DNA from: Nocardia wallacei
GTDB taxonomy: Bacteria; Actinomycetota; Actinomycetes; Mycobacteriales; Mycobacteriaceae
DNA length: 64,000 bases
Assembly: GCF_014466955.1 (NCBI RefSeq)
Contig: NZ_AP023396.1
Location: forward strand, 3,162,001-3,226,000
Direction of reading: 5' to 3'
The notes beneath the pieces were generated by a model. It did not search any database. It was not told the DNA's origin and was given only the letters and a program-made list of their open reading frames with translations. Of the stretch, positions 16,834 to 26,179 are shown piece after piece. The position numbers and the translations under genes are program-made. The first letter of the stretch is position 1. Each line of letters starts with the position of its first letter.

Positions 16834-16849
16834 TCGAACAACTGTTCGC
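16834..16849. promoter_or_regulatory. LexA (SOS) box in the ruvC promoter
   Basis: TCGAAC-AACT-GTTCGC differs by one base from the actinobacterial SOS box TCGAAC(N4)GTTCGA. It overlaps a candidate -10 element TAGACT (16828-16833) and lies 21 nt upstream of ruvC, so LexA would block the promoter until DNA damage. Regulation of ruvCAB by LexA is known in mycobacteria. Confidence 0.85.
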
Positions 16850-16870
16850 GGATGTGGAGGGGTGCTTTTC

Positions 16871-17440
16871 GTGCGGGTGATGGGCGTCGACCCCGGGCTC
16901 ACCCGGTGCGGTGTGAGCATCGTCGAGGGCGGACTCGGGCGGCAGGTGACGGCACTCGCCGTCGACGTCGTGCGCACCCCGCCCGAGATGGACCTCGCCC
17001 AGCGCCTGCTGCGGGTCGCCGACGCGGCCGAGCGGTGGATGGACACCCATCACCCGGGCGCGGTCGCGATCGAGCGGGTGTTCTCCCAGCACAACGTGCG
17101 CACCGCCATGGGCACCGCCCAGGCGGGCGGGGTGATCGCGCTCGCCGCGGCCCGCCGCGACATCCCGGTCCACTTCCACACCCCCAGCCAGGTGAAGGCC
17201 GCCGTCACCGGGAACGGGTCGGCGGACAAGGCTCAGGTGACGGCCATGGTCACGCGCATCCTAGGCTTGCGGACGGCGCCGAAACCGGCCGATGCCGCCG
17301 ACGCGCTGGCGCTGGCGATCTGTCACTGCTGGCGGGCCCCGATGCTGGACCGGATGGCGAAGGCGCAGGCCCAGGCGGCGCAGGCGCAGCGCAAATACGC
17401 GGAAAAGCTTGCCCAGCAACGGAAGGCGGTAACGGGGTGA
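16871..17440 (+). CDS. ruvC: Crossover junction endodeoxyribonuclease
   Basis: The 189-residue Holliday-junction resolvase has the RNase-H-like core: VDPGLTRCG with catalytic Asp7, [10 protein letters not shown] with the glutamate, [16 protein letters not shown], and [15 protein letters not shown] with the two C-terminal aspartates. It cuts four-way junctions bound by RuvAB. The GTG at 16871 is chosen for the TGGAGG upstream. The C-terminal tail is alanine/glutamine-rich. The stop overlaps the ruvA start by 4 nt (GTGA). Confidence 0.95.
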   Translation: MRVMGVDPGLTRCGVSIVEGGLGRQVTALAVDVVRTPPEMDLAQRLLRVADAAERWMDTHHPGAVAIERVFSQHNVRTAMGTAQAGGVIALAAARRDIPVHFHTPSQVKAAVTGNGSADKAQVTAMVTRILGLRTAPKPADAADALALAICHCWRAPMLDRMAKAQAQAAQAQRKYAEKLAQQRKAVTG

Positions 17441-18042
17441 TCGCGTCGGTGCGCGGTGAGGTGCTCGAGATCGGACTCGACCACGCGGTGCTGGAGGCCG
17501 CGGGCGTCGGCTACCGGCTCAACGCCACCCCCTCCACGCTGGCCGGACTCATCCGCGGGGAGGAGGCCCGGCTCTACACGGCGATGATCGTGCGCGAGGA
17601 CTCCATGACGCTGTACGGCTTCGCCGACACCGAGGCCCGCGAGCTGTTCGGCCTGCTGCAGACCGTCACCGGCGTCGGCCCGCGGCTGGCCATGGCGGTG
17701 CTCGCCGTGCTCGAACCCGAGGCGCTGCGCAAGGCGCTGGCCGAGAGCAATGTCGCGGCGCTCACCCGCGTGCCCGGCATCGGCAAGCGCGGCGCCGAGC
17801 GCATGGTGGTCGAGTTGCGCGACAAGGTGAATCTCGTTCCGGTGCAATCGGGTCCGCCCGGCGCCGGGCCCGTGCCGGTGGTCACGCCGGTGCGCGAGCA
17901 GGTGGTGGAGGCCCTCACCGGCCTCGGCTTCCCGGCGAAGCAGGCCGAGCCCGCCGTCGACACCGTGCTCACCGACCAGCCCGGCCTGGACACCGCCAAG
18001 GCGTTGCGCGCCGCGCTCGGCCTGCTCGGTAAGAACAGGTAG
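17437..18042 (+). CDS. ruvA: Holliday junction branch migration protein RuvA
   Basis: The 201-residue protein has the three RuvA domains: an N-terminal OB fold ([36 protein letters not shown]), tandem helix-hairpin-helix motifs ([17 protein letters not shown] and [20 protein letters not shown]), and a C-terminal three-helix domain ([19 protein letters not shown]) that contacts RuvB. It binds the junction as a tetramer. Translationally coupled to ruvC and 8 nt from ruvB. Confidence 0.95.
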   Translation: MIASVRGEVLEIGLDHAVLEAAGVGYRLNATPSTLAGLIRGEEARLYTAMIVREDSMTLYGFADTEARELFGLLQTVTGVGPRLAMAVLAVLEPEALRKALAESNVAALTRVPGIGKRGAERMVVELRDKVNLVPVQSGPPGAGPVPVVTPVREQVVEALTGLGFPAKQAEPAVDTVLTDQPGLDTAKALRAALGLLGKNR

Positions 18043-18050
18043 GGCAGCCG

Positions 18051-19136
18051 ATGACCGACCCGCACGACGAGTCCGAATCCCAGGTCACCCCCAGCTACCT
18101 GCGGTCCGACGGCGAGATCGAGGCGAGCCTGCGCCCGAAGTCGTTGGACGACTTCATCGGCCAGCCCCGGGTGCGCGAGCAGTTGGCTCTGGTGCTGCGC
18201 GGCGCCAAACAGCGCGGCGGCACACCCGATCACGTGCTGCTGTCCGGCCCGCCCGGTCTCGGCAAGACCAGCATGGCGATGATCATCGCCGCCGAACTGG
18301 GCTCCGCCCTGCGCATTACGTCCGGACCGGCGCTGGAACGCGCGGGCGACCTGGCCGCCATGCTGAGCAACCTGGTCGAGGGCGACGTGCTGTTCATCGA
18401 CGAGATCCATCGTATGGCCCGGCCCGCCGAGGAGATGCTGTACCTGGCGATGGAGGACTTCCGGGTCGACGTGGTGGTCGGCAAGGGCCCCGGCGCGACC
18501 TCGATCCCGCTGGATATCGCGCCGTTCACGCTGGTCGGCGCCACCACGCGGTCCGGCGCGCTGACCGGCCCGCTGCGCGACCGTTTCGGTTTCACCGGTC
18601 ACATGGACTTCTACGAGGCCGACGAGCTGCGCCTGATCCTGCTGCGTTCGGCCCGCATCCTGGACGTGCGGATCGACCCCGACGCGGCCGCCGAGATCGC
18701 GGGCCGCTCCCGGGGCACGCCACGCATCGCCAACCGGCTGCTGCGGCGCGTCCGCGACTACGCCGAGGTGCGCGAGGACGGCGTGATCACCCGCGCCGTC
18801 GCCCACGCCGCACTCGCCGTCTACGACGTCGACGACCTGGGCCTGGACCGCCTCGACCGGGCCGTGCTGGGCGCGCTGGTCCGCAGCTTCGGCGGTGGGC
18901 CCGTGGGTGTTTCGACCCTGGCCGTCGCGGTGGGCGAGGAGTCGGCCACCGTCGAGGAGGTCTGCGAACCGTTCCTGGTCCGCGCCGGCATGATCGCCCG
19001 CACCCCCCGCGGCCGCGTCGCCACCGCGGCCGCCTGGGAACACCTCGGCCTCGTCCCACCACCCGACCTTGTCTTCGGCTCCATCGAAGTCCGCGGCCGC
19101 GAACCCCACCCCACCCTCGACCTGTTCGACTCCTGA
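18051..19136 (+). CDS. ruvB: Holliday junction branch migration ATPase RuvB
   Basis: The 361-residue AAA+ motor has the family start [19 protein letters not shown], Walker [10 protein letters not shown] (about residue 66), Walker B FIDEIHRM, sensor 1 LVGATTRSG, the arginine finger region GPLRDRFGF, and the C-terminal winged helix ending in [13 protein letters not shown]. It drives branch migration with RuvA. It has a normal length plus a C-terminal extension of about 15 residues. Last gene of the LexA-controlled operon. Confidence 0.96.
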   Translation: MTDPHDESESQVTPSYLRSDGEIEASLRPKSLDDFIGQPRVREQLALVLRGAKQRGGTPDHVLLSGPPGLGKTSMAMIIAAELGSALRITSGPALERAGDLAAMLSNLVEGDVLFIDEIHRMARPAEEMLYLAMEDFRVDVVVGKGPGATSIPLDIAPFTLVGATTRSGALTGPLRDRFGFTGHMDFYEADELRLILLRSARILDVRIDPDAAAEIAGRSRGTPRIANRLLRRVRDYAEVREDGVITRAVAHAALAVYDVDDLGLDRLDRAVLGALVRSFGGGPVGVSTLAVAVGEESATVEEVCEPFLVRAGMIARTPRGRVATAAAWEHLGLVPPPDLVFGSIEVRGREPHPTLDLFDS

Positions 19137-19142
19137 CCCTGC

Positions 19143-20105
19143 TCAGAGTTTGCGGATGCTGGTGAAGATCTGCCGGGCCACGTCGGGGGTGATCTCGCCG
19201 GGGACGCCGCGGTCGGCGGCGATGGTCAGTACCAGCGTCGGGTTCTGGGGTCCGGGGAAAGCGAAGGTGTACACCGAGAATCGGGTGGTGGTGCAGGCGG
19301 GGTTGTCGGGATGCCAGCTGCCGGAGGTCTCGACCATCTGCCCGGCGACGCCGCTGCTCGTGGTGAGCGGGACGGGCGGGGTGGGCGTGGCGTCCGACGG
19401 CGCGTTGAAGCCGTAGTCGGCGGCCTTCCTGCCGACGTCGGTGGCGGCGGTCGCGGGATTCGGCTGATCGGAGCGGCTGACGAAGGTGATCGTCCGGTTC
19501 GACGACGGGCAATAGTCCTCACCGTCGACGGCGGTTCCGGTGCCGGATATCCGGTTGCCCCGGCCGTCCTCGAAACCGCGGATCATGCTCTCCTTGTCGA
19601 TCTTCCATCCGGCGGGGACGTCGTAGGCGATGCCGCGGGCGGGCACCGCGACGCCCTGGAAGCCCGGGACGACGGCCGCCGTGGTCGCACCCGGCTGCGC
19701 CGCGGTGGGTGGCGCGGTGGTGAACGCCGTCGTGGGCGCGCTGCTCGCCGCGCTGGTCCGCACGGCGGAGGCGGTCGTGGTCCCGGCGGCGGAGTTCTCG
19801 CCGGAGCCCGACTTGTTCACGGCGACAACAACACCCACGGCCACCAGCACCAGCACCAGGCCGCCGAGCACGAGTCCGACGATGAGCCCGGTGTTGGAGC
19901 CCCGCGGCGGCGGGGTGCCGTACGGGTTGGGCGGCGGATACTGCCCGGGAAACGGCTGCTGCGCCTCCAGCGGCGGATACTCGTACGGCTGCGCCGCGGG
20001 CGGATACCCGTGCGGCTGCGGCGGCGCGTACGGCGGATGCCCGATCGGTGGTTGCTGCCCGGAGCCCTGTGCCGGTTGATTCCACCATTGCGGGTCTTCT
20101 GTCAC
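19143..20105 (-). CDS. Membrane-anchored extracytoplasmic protein with proline/tyrosine-rich N-terminus
   Basis: The 320-residue protein starts with a cytoplasmic tail of about 70 residues rich in P, Y, Q and G (PPYAPPQPHGYPP, PYEYPPLEA), followed by one transmembrane helix (GLIVGLVLGGLVLVLVAVGV), a threonine/serine/alanine linker and an extracytoplasmic domain of about 170 residues. That domain begins YDVPAGWKIDKESMIRGFED and has single cysteines in EDYCPSS and NPACTTT. This layout is common for actinobacterial envelope proteins of unknown function. The GTG at 20105 follows AGGAAA. It lies on the opposite strand to ruvB, 6 nt apart. Confidence 0.65.
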   Translation of the reverse strand: MTEDPQWWNQPAQGSGQQPPIGHPPYAPPQPHGYPPAAQPYEYPPLEAQQPFPGQYPPPNPYGTPPPRGSNTGLIVGLVLGGLVLVLVAVGVVVAVNKSGSGENSAAGTTTASAVRTSAASSAPTTAFTTAPPTAAQPGATTAAVVPGFQGVAVPARGIAYDVPAGWKIDKESMIRGFEDGRGNRISGTGTAVDGEDYCPSSNRTITFVSRSDQPNPATAATDVGRKAADYGFNAPSDATPTPPVPLTTSSGVAGQMVETSGSWHPDNPACTTTRFSVYTFAFPGPQNPTLVLTIAADRGVPGEITPDVARQIFTSIRKL

Positions 20106-20228
20106 GGTGTATTTCCTTCTGTCCCAAGCACGGCCACCACCACGAAGGCGCCCTGGTCTCGACCGCGGCACGCACACGCGTGGTTATCGTAGGCACCCGC
20201 GGGCGACCTCCCCGGGCGGGAGAACCCG

Positions 20229-20852
20229 TCAGTCCTTGCGGACGCCATCGATCAGCAGGCGGCGAATGGCCTGGGTCAGATCGGCGGCCGCGGCCGGGTC
20301 GGGATCGCGCAGGCCGTGCACCACGCCGGCGAGCATCATGCCCGTGACCGCCTTGGCCGTGTTCGCGGTGTCCAGATCGGCGCGCAGATAGCCCAGTTCG
20401 ACGCCGTGCTCGAGGTAGCCGGCGGTGAGGGCGTCGGCGGTGTCCAGCAGTCCGTACAGGCGCTGGGTCAGCTCGCTGTCGATGCCGGTCGCCTGGAACA
20501 GCAGCAGCTGCGACACCCGGCGGTCCTCCAGGAAGATGCGGTTCAGGGCGGCGCCGATGCGCTCCACCTGTGCGCGGTACTCGTCCAGCGTGGTCGCCGC
20601 GTCGGGCGCGTTGTCGGTGCCCAGCGAGTCGATGATGCGGGCGGCCAGGTCGTCGATGACGTGGTCGATGATGTCGCGCTTGTTGGCGAAATAACGGTAG
20701 AAGGTGCCGTGCCCGATCCCCAGCTCCGTCGCGATGTCGGCGATACCCGTTGCGTGGTAACCCTTTTCGGCGAAACAGGCGAACGCGGTGTCGATGATCT
20801 CCTGCCGGAGCTCGGCCTTGCGACGCTCGAGATGTGTGGATGGCTTCGGCAC
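20229..20852 (-). CDS. TetR/AcrR-family regulator of the adjacent monooxygenase
   Basis: The 207-residue regulator has a canonical N-terminal helix-turn-helix (AFACFAEKGYHATGIADIAT followed by GIGHGTFYRYFANKRDIIDH) and a helical ligand domain. It is divergent from a Baeyer-Villiger monooxygenase gene, an arrangement like ethR/ethA. Small palindromes lie in the 80-nt gap. The GTG at 20852 is preferred because an upstream in-frame ATG (20894) would run the gene through these palindromes. The ligand is probably a ketone or aldehyde substrate of the enzyme (inference). Confidence 0.8.
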   Translation of the reverse strand: MPKPSTHLERRKAELRQEIIDTAFACFAEKGYHATGIADIATELGIGHGTFYRYFANKRDIIDHVIDDLAARIIDSLGTDNAPDAATTLDEYRAQVERIGAALNRIFLEDRRVSQLLLFQATGIDSELTQRLYGLLDTADALTAGYLEHGVELGYLRADLDTANTAKAVTGMMLAGVVHGLRDPDPAAAADLTQAIRRLLIDGVRKD

Positions 20853-20870
20853 GAACCCGATGATACGGTG

Positions 20871-20895
20871 TTCCGCAACGGAATGATGTGTCATT
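20871..20895. promoter_or_regulatory. Candidate operator between tetR and BVMO gene
   Basis: Two adjacent palindromes, TTCCG-CAA-CGGAA (20871-20883) and AATGA-TGTG-TCATT (20882-20895), lie between the divergent TetR and monooxygenase genes, 40-60 nt upstream of the latter. They are the best candidates for TetR binding; which one is used is not known. Confidence 0.5.
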
Positions 20896-20932
20896 CTGTA
20901 ATAGATACTTCTGGTAACAGGGGAGGTTCGAC

Positions 20933-22426
20933 GTGGCACCTCGGTACGACGCAGTGGTCGTAGGGGCCGGATTCGGCGGGATGGGCGCGGGTATCGAGCT
21001 GGACCGGCTCGGCCTGGGCAATTTCGTGATTCTCGAGCGCGAGGACGATCTGGGCGGCACCTGGCATGTGAACCGGTATCCGGGCCTGGCCGTGGACATC
21101 GCCTCGGTCACGTACTCGTACTCGTTCGAGCCGAACCCGTTCTGGTCGCGGCTGTTCGCGCCGGGCGCCGAGCTGAAGAAGTACGCCGAGCACGTCGCCG
21201 ACAAATACGACCTGCGCCGCCGGATGCGGTTCGGCCGGGCCGTCGGCGGCGCCCGCTGGGACGAGGAGCAGCAGCACTGGGTCGTGTCGGTCGACGGCGG
21301 CGAGACGTTGACCGCGCGCTATCTGCTGGCCGCCACCGGGTTCCTCTCCCAGCCCTACACGCCGCCGTTCCCCGGCATCGATACCTTCGCGGGCAAGATC
21401 CTGCACACCACCGCGTGGGAGGAGGACGTCGACCTCACCGGCCGCAGGGCCGCGATCATCGGCACCGGCGCGACCGCGGTGCAGCTGGTGCCGGAGGCGG
21501 CGAAGCGGGTCGCGGAGCTGACGGTCTTCCAGCGCACCCCGATCTGGGTGGTGCCCAAGGTCGACACGCCCATCCCGAAGCCGGTGCAGCAGCTGTTCGC
21601 CAAGGCGCCGCTCACGCAGAAGGCCGCGCGCCTGGTGAACACCAGCGCGCTGGAACTGCTCATGGTGGCCGGAGTGCTGCACTACCGGCAGGCCAAACTC
21701 GGCAACAAGGCCGCGGCGCTACTGGCCAAGGCGCATCTGCGGGCGCAGGTCCGCGATCCGCAGACCCGCCGCAAGCTCACGCCGGACTACGACTTCGGCT
21801 GTAAGCGGCCCACCTTCTCCAACACCTACTTCAAGACCTTCAACGAACCGCACGTGCGGCTGGAGACCAACTCCATCGATCACGTCGAGCCCGACGGCAT
21901 CGTCACCGCCGACGGGCACAAGACCGAGATCGACACCCTGATCCTGGCCACCGGATTCAACCTGTGGGACGTCAACTTCCCGGCCATCGAGATCATCGGC
22001 CGCGACGGGGTGAACCTCGGAAAGTTCTGGCGCGACAACAGGTTCCAGGCGTACGAGGGCATCACCGTGCCCAAGTTCCCGAACTTCCTCAGCCTCAACA
22101 GCCCGTACTCCTACAGCGGCCTGTCCTACTTCACCACCATCGAGGCGCAGATGAAGCACATGGGCCGGTTGTTCGGTGAGCTGTTCCGGCGCGGTGAGCA
22201 GGTGTTCGAGGTGACCGAGCAGGCCAACGCGCGTTTCCTGGACTACGTCACGAACAAGCTGGGCTCGTCGGTGTTCTACGGCGGGCAGTGCGCGACCGCC
22301 CGCAGCTACTACTTCAATCAGCACGGCGAGGCTGCGCTGCTGCGGCCCAACAGCACCCTGACCACCCACCGGGAAGCCGTCAGCTTCCCACTGGACGACT
22401 ACACCTACGGGGAGCGGGCGGCATAG
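20933..22426 (+). CDS. Flavin-binding Baeyer-Villiger-type monooxygenase
   Basis: The 497-residue enzyme has an FAD Rossmann motif VVGAGFGGMGAG near the N-terminus, LGGTWHVNRYPG, the Baeyer-Villiger fingerprint FAGKILHTTAWEE (about residue 152), and a second dinucleotide motif IGTGATAVQL for NADPH. It would insert oxygen into a ketone or oxidise a heteroatom in the cytoplasm. A basic helical insert follows the NADPH domain. The GTG at 20933 is preceded by GGGGAGG. It is divergent from its probable TetR repressor. The substrate is unknown; EthA-like prodrug activation is possible but not shown. Confidence 0.88.
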   Translation: MAPRYDAVVVGAGFGGMGAGIELDRLGLGNFVILEREDDLGGTWHVNRYPGLAVDIASVTYSYSFEPNPFWSRLFAPGAELKKYAEHVADKYDLRRRMRFGRAVGGARWDEEQQHWVVSVDGGETLTARYLLAATGFLSQPYTPPFPGIDTFAGKILHTTAWEEDVDLTGRRAAIIGTGATAVQLVPEAAKRVAELTVFQRTPIWVVPKVDTPIPKPVQQLFAKAPLTQKAARLVNTSALELLMVAGVLHYRQAKLGNKAAALLAKAHLRAQVRDPQTRRKLTPDYDFGCKRPTFSNTYFKTFNEPHVRLETNSIDHVEPDGIVTADGHKTEIDTLILATGFNLWDVNFPAIEIIGRDGVNLGKFWRDNRFQAYEGITVPKFPNFLSLNSPYSYSGLSYFTTIEAQMKHMGRLFGELFRRGEQVFEVTEQANARFLDYVTNKLGSSVFYGGQCATARSYYFNQHGEAALLRPNSTLTTHREAVSFPLDDYTYGERAA

Positions 22427-22522
22427 TCCGCGGCGGTGCGGGTGTGGCGGTATCGCGGCGGACTGGCAGACTGTGTGGGTAAATACCCATCCCAACCCAC
22501 AGACTAGGGACCGACTACGACG

Positions 22523-22978
22523 ATGGAACTGCTGTTTCCGCTGCTGCTGGTAGCCCTGCTCGTGCCGATGTTCCTCGGTGTCCGCCGCCAGAAGCGGGAG
22601 GCGGAGAAGGTCGCTTCCATGCAGGAGGCGCTGAAGATCGGCGACCGCGTCACCACCACGTCGGGTTTGTACGGCACCGTGGTCGACGCCGACGAGACGA
22701 CCGTCGACCTGGAGATCGCCGAGGACGTCGTCACCACCTGGCTGCGCGCCGCGATTCGCGACGTGCGCACCGACGAAGCCGACCCCGCCGATGCCACCAC
22801 GGAGGCGGCCGAGACCTCCGCCGCGTCGGACGACGTCGTGGCCGAGGCGGCCTCCGACCGGCCCGCTACCGAGAAGCCCGCTGCCGAGAACCCCGCCGCC
22901 GACAAGCCGGCCGAGAACACCCGGCCCGCGGCGGAGGAATCGGCGGAGGACACCGCCACCCGGCTCGGCAAGGACTGA
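22523..22978 (+). CDS. yajC: Preprotein translocase accessory subunit YajC
   Basis: The 151-residue protein has one N-terminal transmembrane helix (LLFPLLLVALLVPMFLGVRR) followed by the YajC core: QKREAEKVASMQEALKIGDR, VTTTSGLYGTVV and a short beta-rich domain. A long acidic alanine/glutamate/proline tail follows, as in other actinobacteria. It associates with SecDF and the SecYEG channel. The TGGGTA-AA-TACCCA inverted repeat at 22476-22489 lies in its upstream region. First gene of yajC-secD-secF. Confidence 0.92.
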   Translation: MELLFPLLLVALLVPMFLGVRRQKREAEKVASMQEALKIGDRVTTTSGLYGTVVDADETTVDLEIAEDVVTTWLRAAIRDVRTDEADPADATTEAAETSAASDDVVAEAASDRPATEKPAAENPAADKPAENTRPAAEESAEDTATRLGKD

Positions 22979-23082
22979 ACGCAGCCCGCCCATCGCACCG
23001 CGCCCGATTCGCGGTGCGATGGCGTCGGCGCGTGCCCGTGCGTTCCGCTCGCCCACTCGACACCGCCTAGGAGAAAAGTACT

Positions 23083-24876
23083 GTGCCACCTTCCAAGGGA
23101 ACGGGGCATCCGCTGCGCTTGCTCGGCGTCTATGCCGCGCTCTTGGCCGTGATCTACGCGCTGGTGTTCTTCACCGGTGACAAGTCACCGGAGCCCAAGC
23201 TGGGCATCGACCTGCAGGGCGGCACTCGGGTGACGCTCTCCGCGCGCACGCCCGACGGTAAGAAGCCGAGCCAGGACAGCCTCGAACAGGCCCAGCAGAT
23301 CATCGAGTCCCGGGTCAACGGGCTCGGCGTGGCAGGTTCGGAGGTCGTCATCGACGGTGACACCCTGGTGATCACCGTGCCGGGTGAGAACGGTGATCAG
23401 GCCAAGTCGCTGGCCACCACCGCGAAGCTGTATGTCCGGCCGATGCTCAACGAGGTTCCGGTACAGGCCGCCGCGCCGGGTCAGCCCGATCAGCCCGGTC
23501 AGCCCGGACCGACGCCGTCGGGTGCCGCCGTCCCGCCGGGAGAATCCGCGTCCCCGGAGACGCCCACCTCGCCCGCCGAACCCGCGCCGACCTCACCGAG
23601 CGAACCCGCGCCCGGCGCGGGGGAATCCGCGCCGACTCCGCAGAACCGGGTCTTCCCCGCGCAGGCGCCGACTCCGGAGCCCAGCCCGACCCCGGCTCCG
23701 TCGACGACTCCCGCTGCGCCGCAGGGTAATCCGAACGATCCGGCGGCGCCGCAGCAGGTGCAGCAGCAGATCGCGCAGGCGCGCGAGCTGCGGCAGAGTG
23801 ACGATCAGCAGACCCAGCAGCTGGCCGTGGCGACCCTCGCCGCCGGCGGCTGCGGCGCGGCCGACCCGCTGGCCGGTAACGACGACCCGGCCAAACCGCT
23901 GGTCACCTGCTCCACCGATGGCAAGTTCGTCTACCTGCTCGGCCCGAGCGCCCTCGACGGTCAGCAGATCTCCGACGCGACCTCCGGCTACAACCAGCAG
24001 CAGTCGCAGTGGGAGGTGAACGTGAAGTTCACCTCCGCCGGTGGCAAGACCTGGGGCCAACTCACCGACCAGTACTACCAGCAACGGCTGGCGTTCACCC
24101 TGGACTCGAAGGTGATCAGCGCCCCCGTGGTCCAGGCCGCGGGCCAGTACAGCGGCGATACCCGGATCTCCGGCAACTTCAACTCGCAGACCAGCAAGGA
24201 CCTGGCCAATCAGCTGAAGTACGGTTCGCTGCCGCTGTCGTTCGCCACCTCCGAGGCCCAGACGGTCTCGGCGACGCTGGGCCTGTCCTCGCTGAAGGCG
24301 GGTCTGATCGCGGGCGCGGTCGGTCTGGTGGCGGTGCTGCTGTACTGCCTGCTCTACTACCGGATGCTCGGCTTCCTGGCCGGATTCTCGCTGATCGCTT
24401 CCGGTGTCGCGGTGTACGGCATCATCGTGCTGCTGGGCCGGTGGATCAATTTCACGCTGGATCTCGCCGGTATCGCCGGTCTGATCATCGGTATCGGTAT
24501 GACCGCGGACTCGTTCGTGGTGTTCTTCGAACGAATAAAGGACGAGATGCGCGAGGGCCGCAGTTTCCGCTCGGCCGTGCCGCGCGGCTGGGCGCGCGCC
24601 CAGCGCACCAACCTGTCCGGTAAGACGGTCAGCCTGATCGCCTCGGCCGTGCTGTACATCCTGGCCGCCGGGCAGGTGAAGGGCTTCGCGTTCACCCTCG
24701 GCCTGACCACCGTGCTCGACGTCATCGTCCTGTATCTGGTCACCGCGCCGCTGATGATGATGGCCTCGCACTCGCCGTTCTGGGCGAAACCCGCGGTCAA
24801 CGGCCTGGGCGCCGTGCAGCAACTCGCTCGTGAACGCAAGGCCGCCGCGGGCGTGCTTGCCGGAAAGGAGGCGTGA
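23083..24876 (+). CDS. secD: Protein translocase subunit SecD
   Basis: The 597-residue protein has an N-terminal helix, a large extracytoplasmic P1 region and five C-terminal helices. Diagnostic motifs are LGIDLQGGTRVTLSA, QQIIESRVNGLGVAGSEVV, and TAD-like GIGMTADSFVVFFERIKDE in the RND-type membrane part. A low-complexity insert rich in proline, serine and glutamate (about residues 130-220) expands P1, as in mycobacterial SecD. With SecF it uses the proton gradient to pull translocated proteins outward. The GTG at 23083 follows AGGAGAAA. Confidence 0.95.
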   Translation: MPPSKGTGHPLRLLGVYAALLAVIYALVFFTGDKSPEPKLGIDLQGGTRVTLSARTPDGKKPSQDSLEQAQQIIESRVNGLGVAGSEVVIDGDTLVITVPGENGDQAKSLATTAKLYVRPMLNEVPVQAAAPGQPDQPGQPGPTPSGAAVPPGESASPETPTSPAEPAPTSPSEPAPGAGESAPTPQNRVFPAQAPTPEPSPTPAPSTTPAAPQGNPNDPAAPQQVQQQIAQARELRQSDDQQTQQLAVATLAAGGCGAADPLAGNDDPAKPLVTCSTDGKFVYLLGPSALDGQQISDATSGYNQQQSQWEVNVKFTSAGGKTWGQLTDQYYQQRLAFTLDSKVISAPVVQAAGQYSGDTRISGNFNSQTSKDLANQLKYGSLPLSFATSEAQTVSATLGLSSLKAGLIAGAVGLVAVLLYCLLYYRMLGFLAGFSLIASGVAVYGIIVLLGRWINFTLDLAGIAGLIIGIGMTADSFVVFFERIKDEMREGRSFRSAVPRGWARAQRTNLSGKTVSLIASAVLYILAAGQVKGFAFTLGLTTVLDVIVLYLVTAPLMMMASHSPFWAKPAVNGLGAVQQLARERKAAAGVLAGKEA

Positions 24877-24878
24877 GC

Positions 24879-26069
24879 ATGAGCAACCATTCCGTTCTCG
24901 ACGCGGAACCCGTCGGCGAGCCTGCCGCCGGTACGCCGAAACACGGCTTCTTCGAACGCCTCTACACCGGCACCGGCGGGTTCCGGATCGTCGGCCGCCG
25001 CCGGTTCTACTACGCGCTGAGCCTGGCGCTCGTGCTGATCGCGCTGCTCAGCATCGCCGTGCGCGGCTTCACCCTGGGCATCGATTTCGCCGGCGGCACC
25101 CGCATCCAGATGCCCGCGGGTGCCGACGTCAGCACCACACAGGTCGAGGATGCCTACAACCGGGCGCTCGGCCACGACCCGGTGACCGTGCAGAAGGTCG
25201 GCTCCGGCGCGGCAGCCTCGTTCGAGATCCGTTCGGACACACTGGAACCCGTCCAGCAGGAGCAGGTGCAGGACGCGCTGTTCAACACCTTCCACCCGAA
25301 GGACTCCAGCGGCGCGGTCAGCCGCAACGCGATCAGCATCGCCGAGATCAGCGAGACGTGGGGCGGGCAGATCACCCGCAAGGCGCTGATCGCGCTGGTG
25401 GTGTTCGTCGTGCTGACGATGATCTACATCGCGATTCGATTCGAGCGCGACATGTCGATCGCGGCGATCGCCTCGCTGTTCTTCAACCTGATCGTCACGG
25501 CGGGCATCTATTCGATCGTCGGCTTCGAGGTCACACCGGCCGCGGTGATCGGCCTGCTCACCATCCTCGGCTACGTGCTCTACGACAATGTCGTGGTGTT
25601 CGACAAGGTGGAGGAAAATACCCGCGGTGTCCTGCATCTGACCCGGCGGACCTACGGCGAGCAGGCCAACCTGGCCGCCAACCAGACCCTGATGCGTTCC
25701 ATCAACACCACCGTGATCGGCATCCTGCCGATCGTCGGCATGCTGGTGATCGCCGTGTGGCTGCTGGGTGTCGGCACCTTGAAGGACTTGGCGCTGGTGC
25801 AGCTGGTCGGCATGATCGTCGGGGCCTACTCGTCCATCTTCTTCGCGGTGCCGCTGCTGGTGTCGATCAAGGAGCGGTTCGGCCCGGTGGCCGCGCACAC
25901 CAGGAAGGTGCTCGCCAAGCGTTCGGCCGTCGGCCGTGAGCGCATCGGCGAGGCTGCGGCGCAGCGCGCCGGCGCGGCCAGCGGTGTGACCCGGCCGCGC
26001 CAGACCGGTTCCGGCGCACCGAGACCCGGCGCCCGGCCGAGCGGGAAGCGGCACAAGAGAAGGCACTGA
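24879..26069 (+). CDS. secF: Protein translocase subunit SecF
   Basis: The 396-residue protein has six transmembrane helices and the SecF motif LGIDFAGGTRIQMPAG, the charged GYVLYDNVVVFDKVEEN segment of helix 4, and MRSINTTVIGILPIVGML. The C-terminal tail is basic and arginine-rich. An AAGGAGG at 24865-24871 supports the ATG at 24879; an in-frame GTG at 24873 sits too close to it and would overlap the secD stop. It forms SecDF with the preceding gene. Confidence 0.95.
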   Translation: MSNHSVLDAEPVGEPAAGTPKHGFFERLYTGTGGFRIVGRRRFYYALSLALVLIALLSIAVRGFTLGIDFAGGTRIQMPAGADVSTTQVEDAYNRALGHDPVTVQKVGSGAAASFEIRSDTLEPVQQEQVQDALFNTFHPKDSSGAVSRNAISIAEISETWGGQITRKALIALVVFVVLTMIYIAIRFERDMSIAAIASLFFNLIVTAGIYSIVGFEVTPAAVIGLLTILGYVLYDNVVVFDKVEENTRGVLHLTRRTYGEQANLAANQTLMRSINTTVIGILPIVGMLVIAVWLLGVGTLKDLALVQLVGMIVGAYSSIFFAVPLLVSIKERFGPVAAHTRKVLAKRSAVGRERIGEAAAQRAGAASGVTRPRQTGSGAPRPGARPSGKRHKRRH

Positions 26070-26179
26070 GCGTGCGGCGGGGGTGGCCGGGCCGCCTCCG
26101 CGACAGCTCGAGCAACGACGAAGGTCCGGCGCAGTCCGTGGTCGACTACTGCCGGAATCATGGGTCCGGAGGAGGCAGT

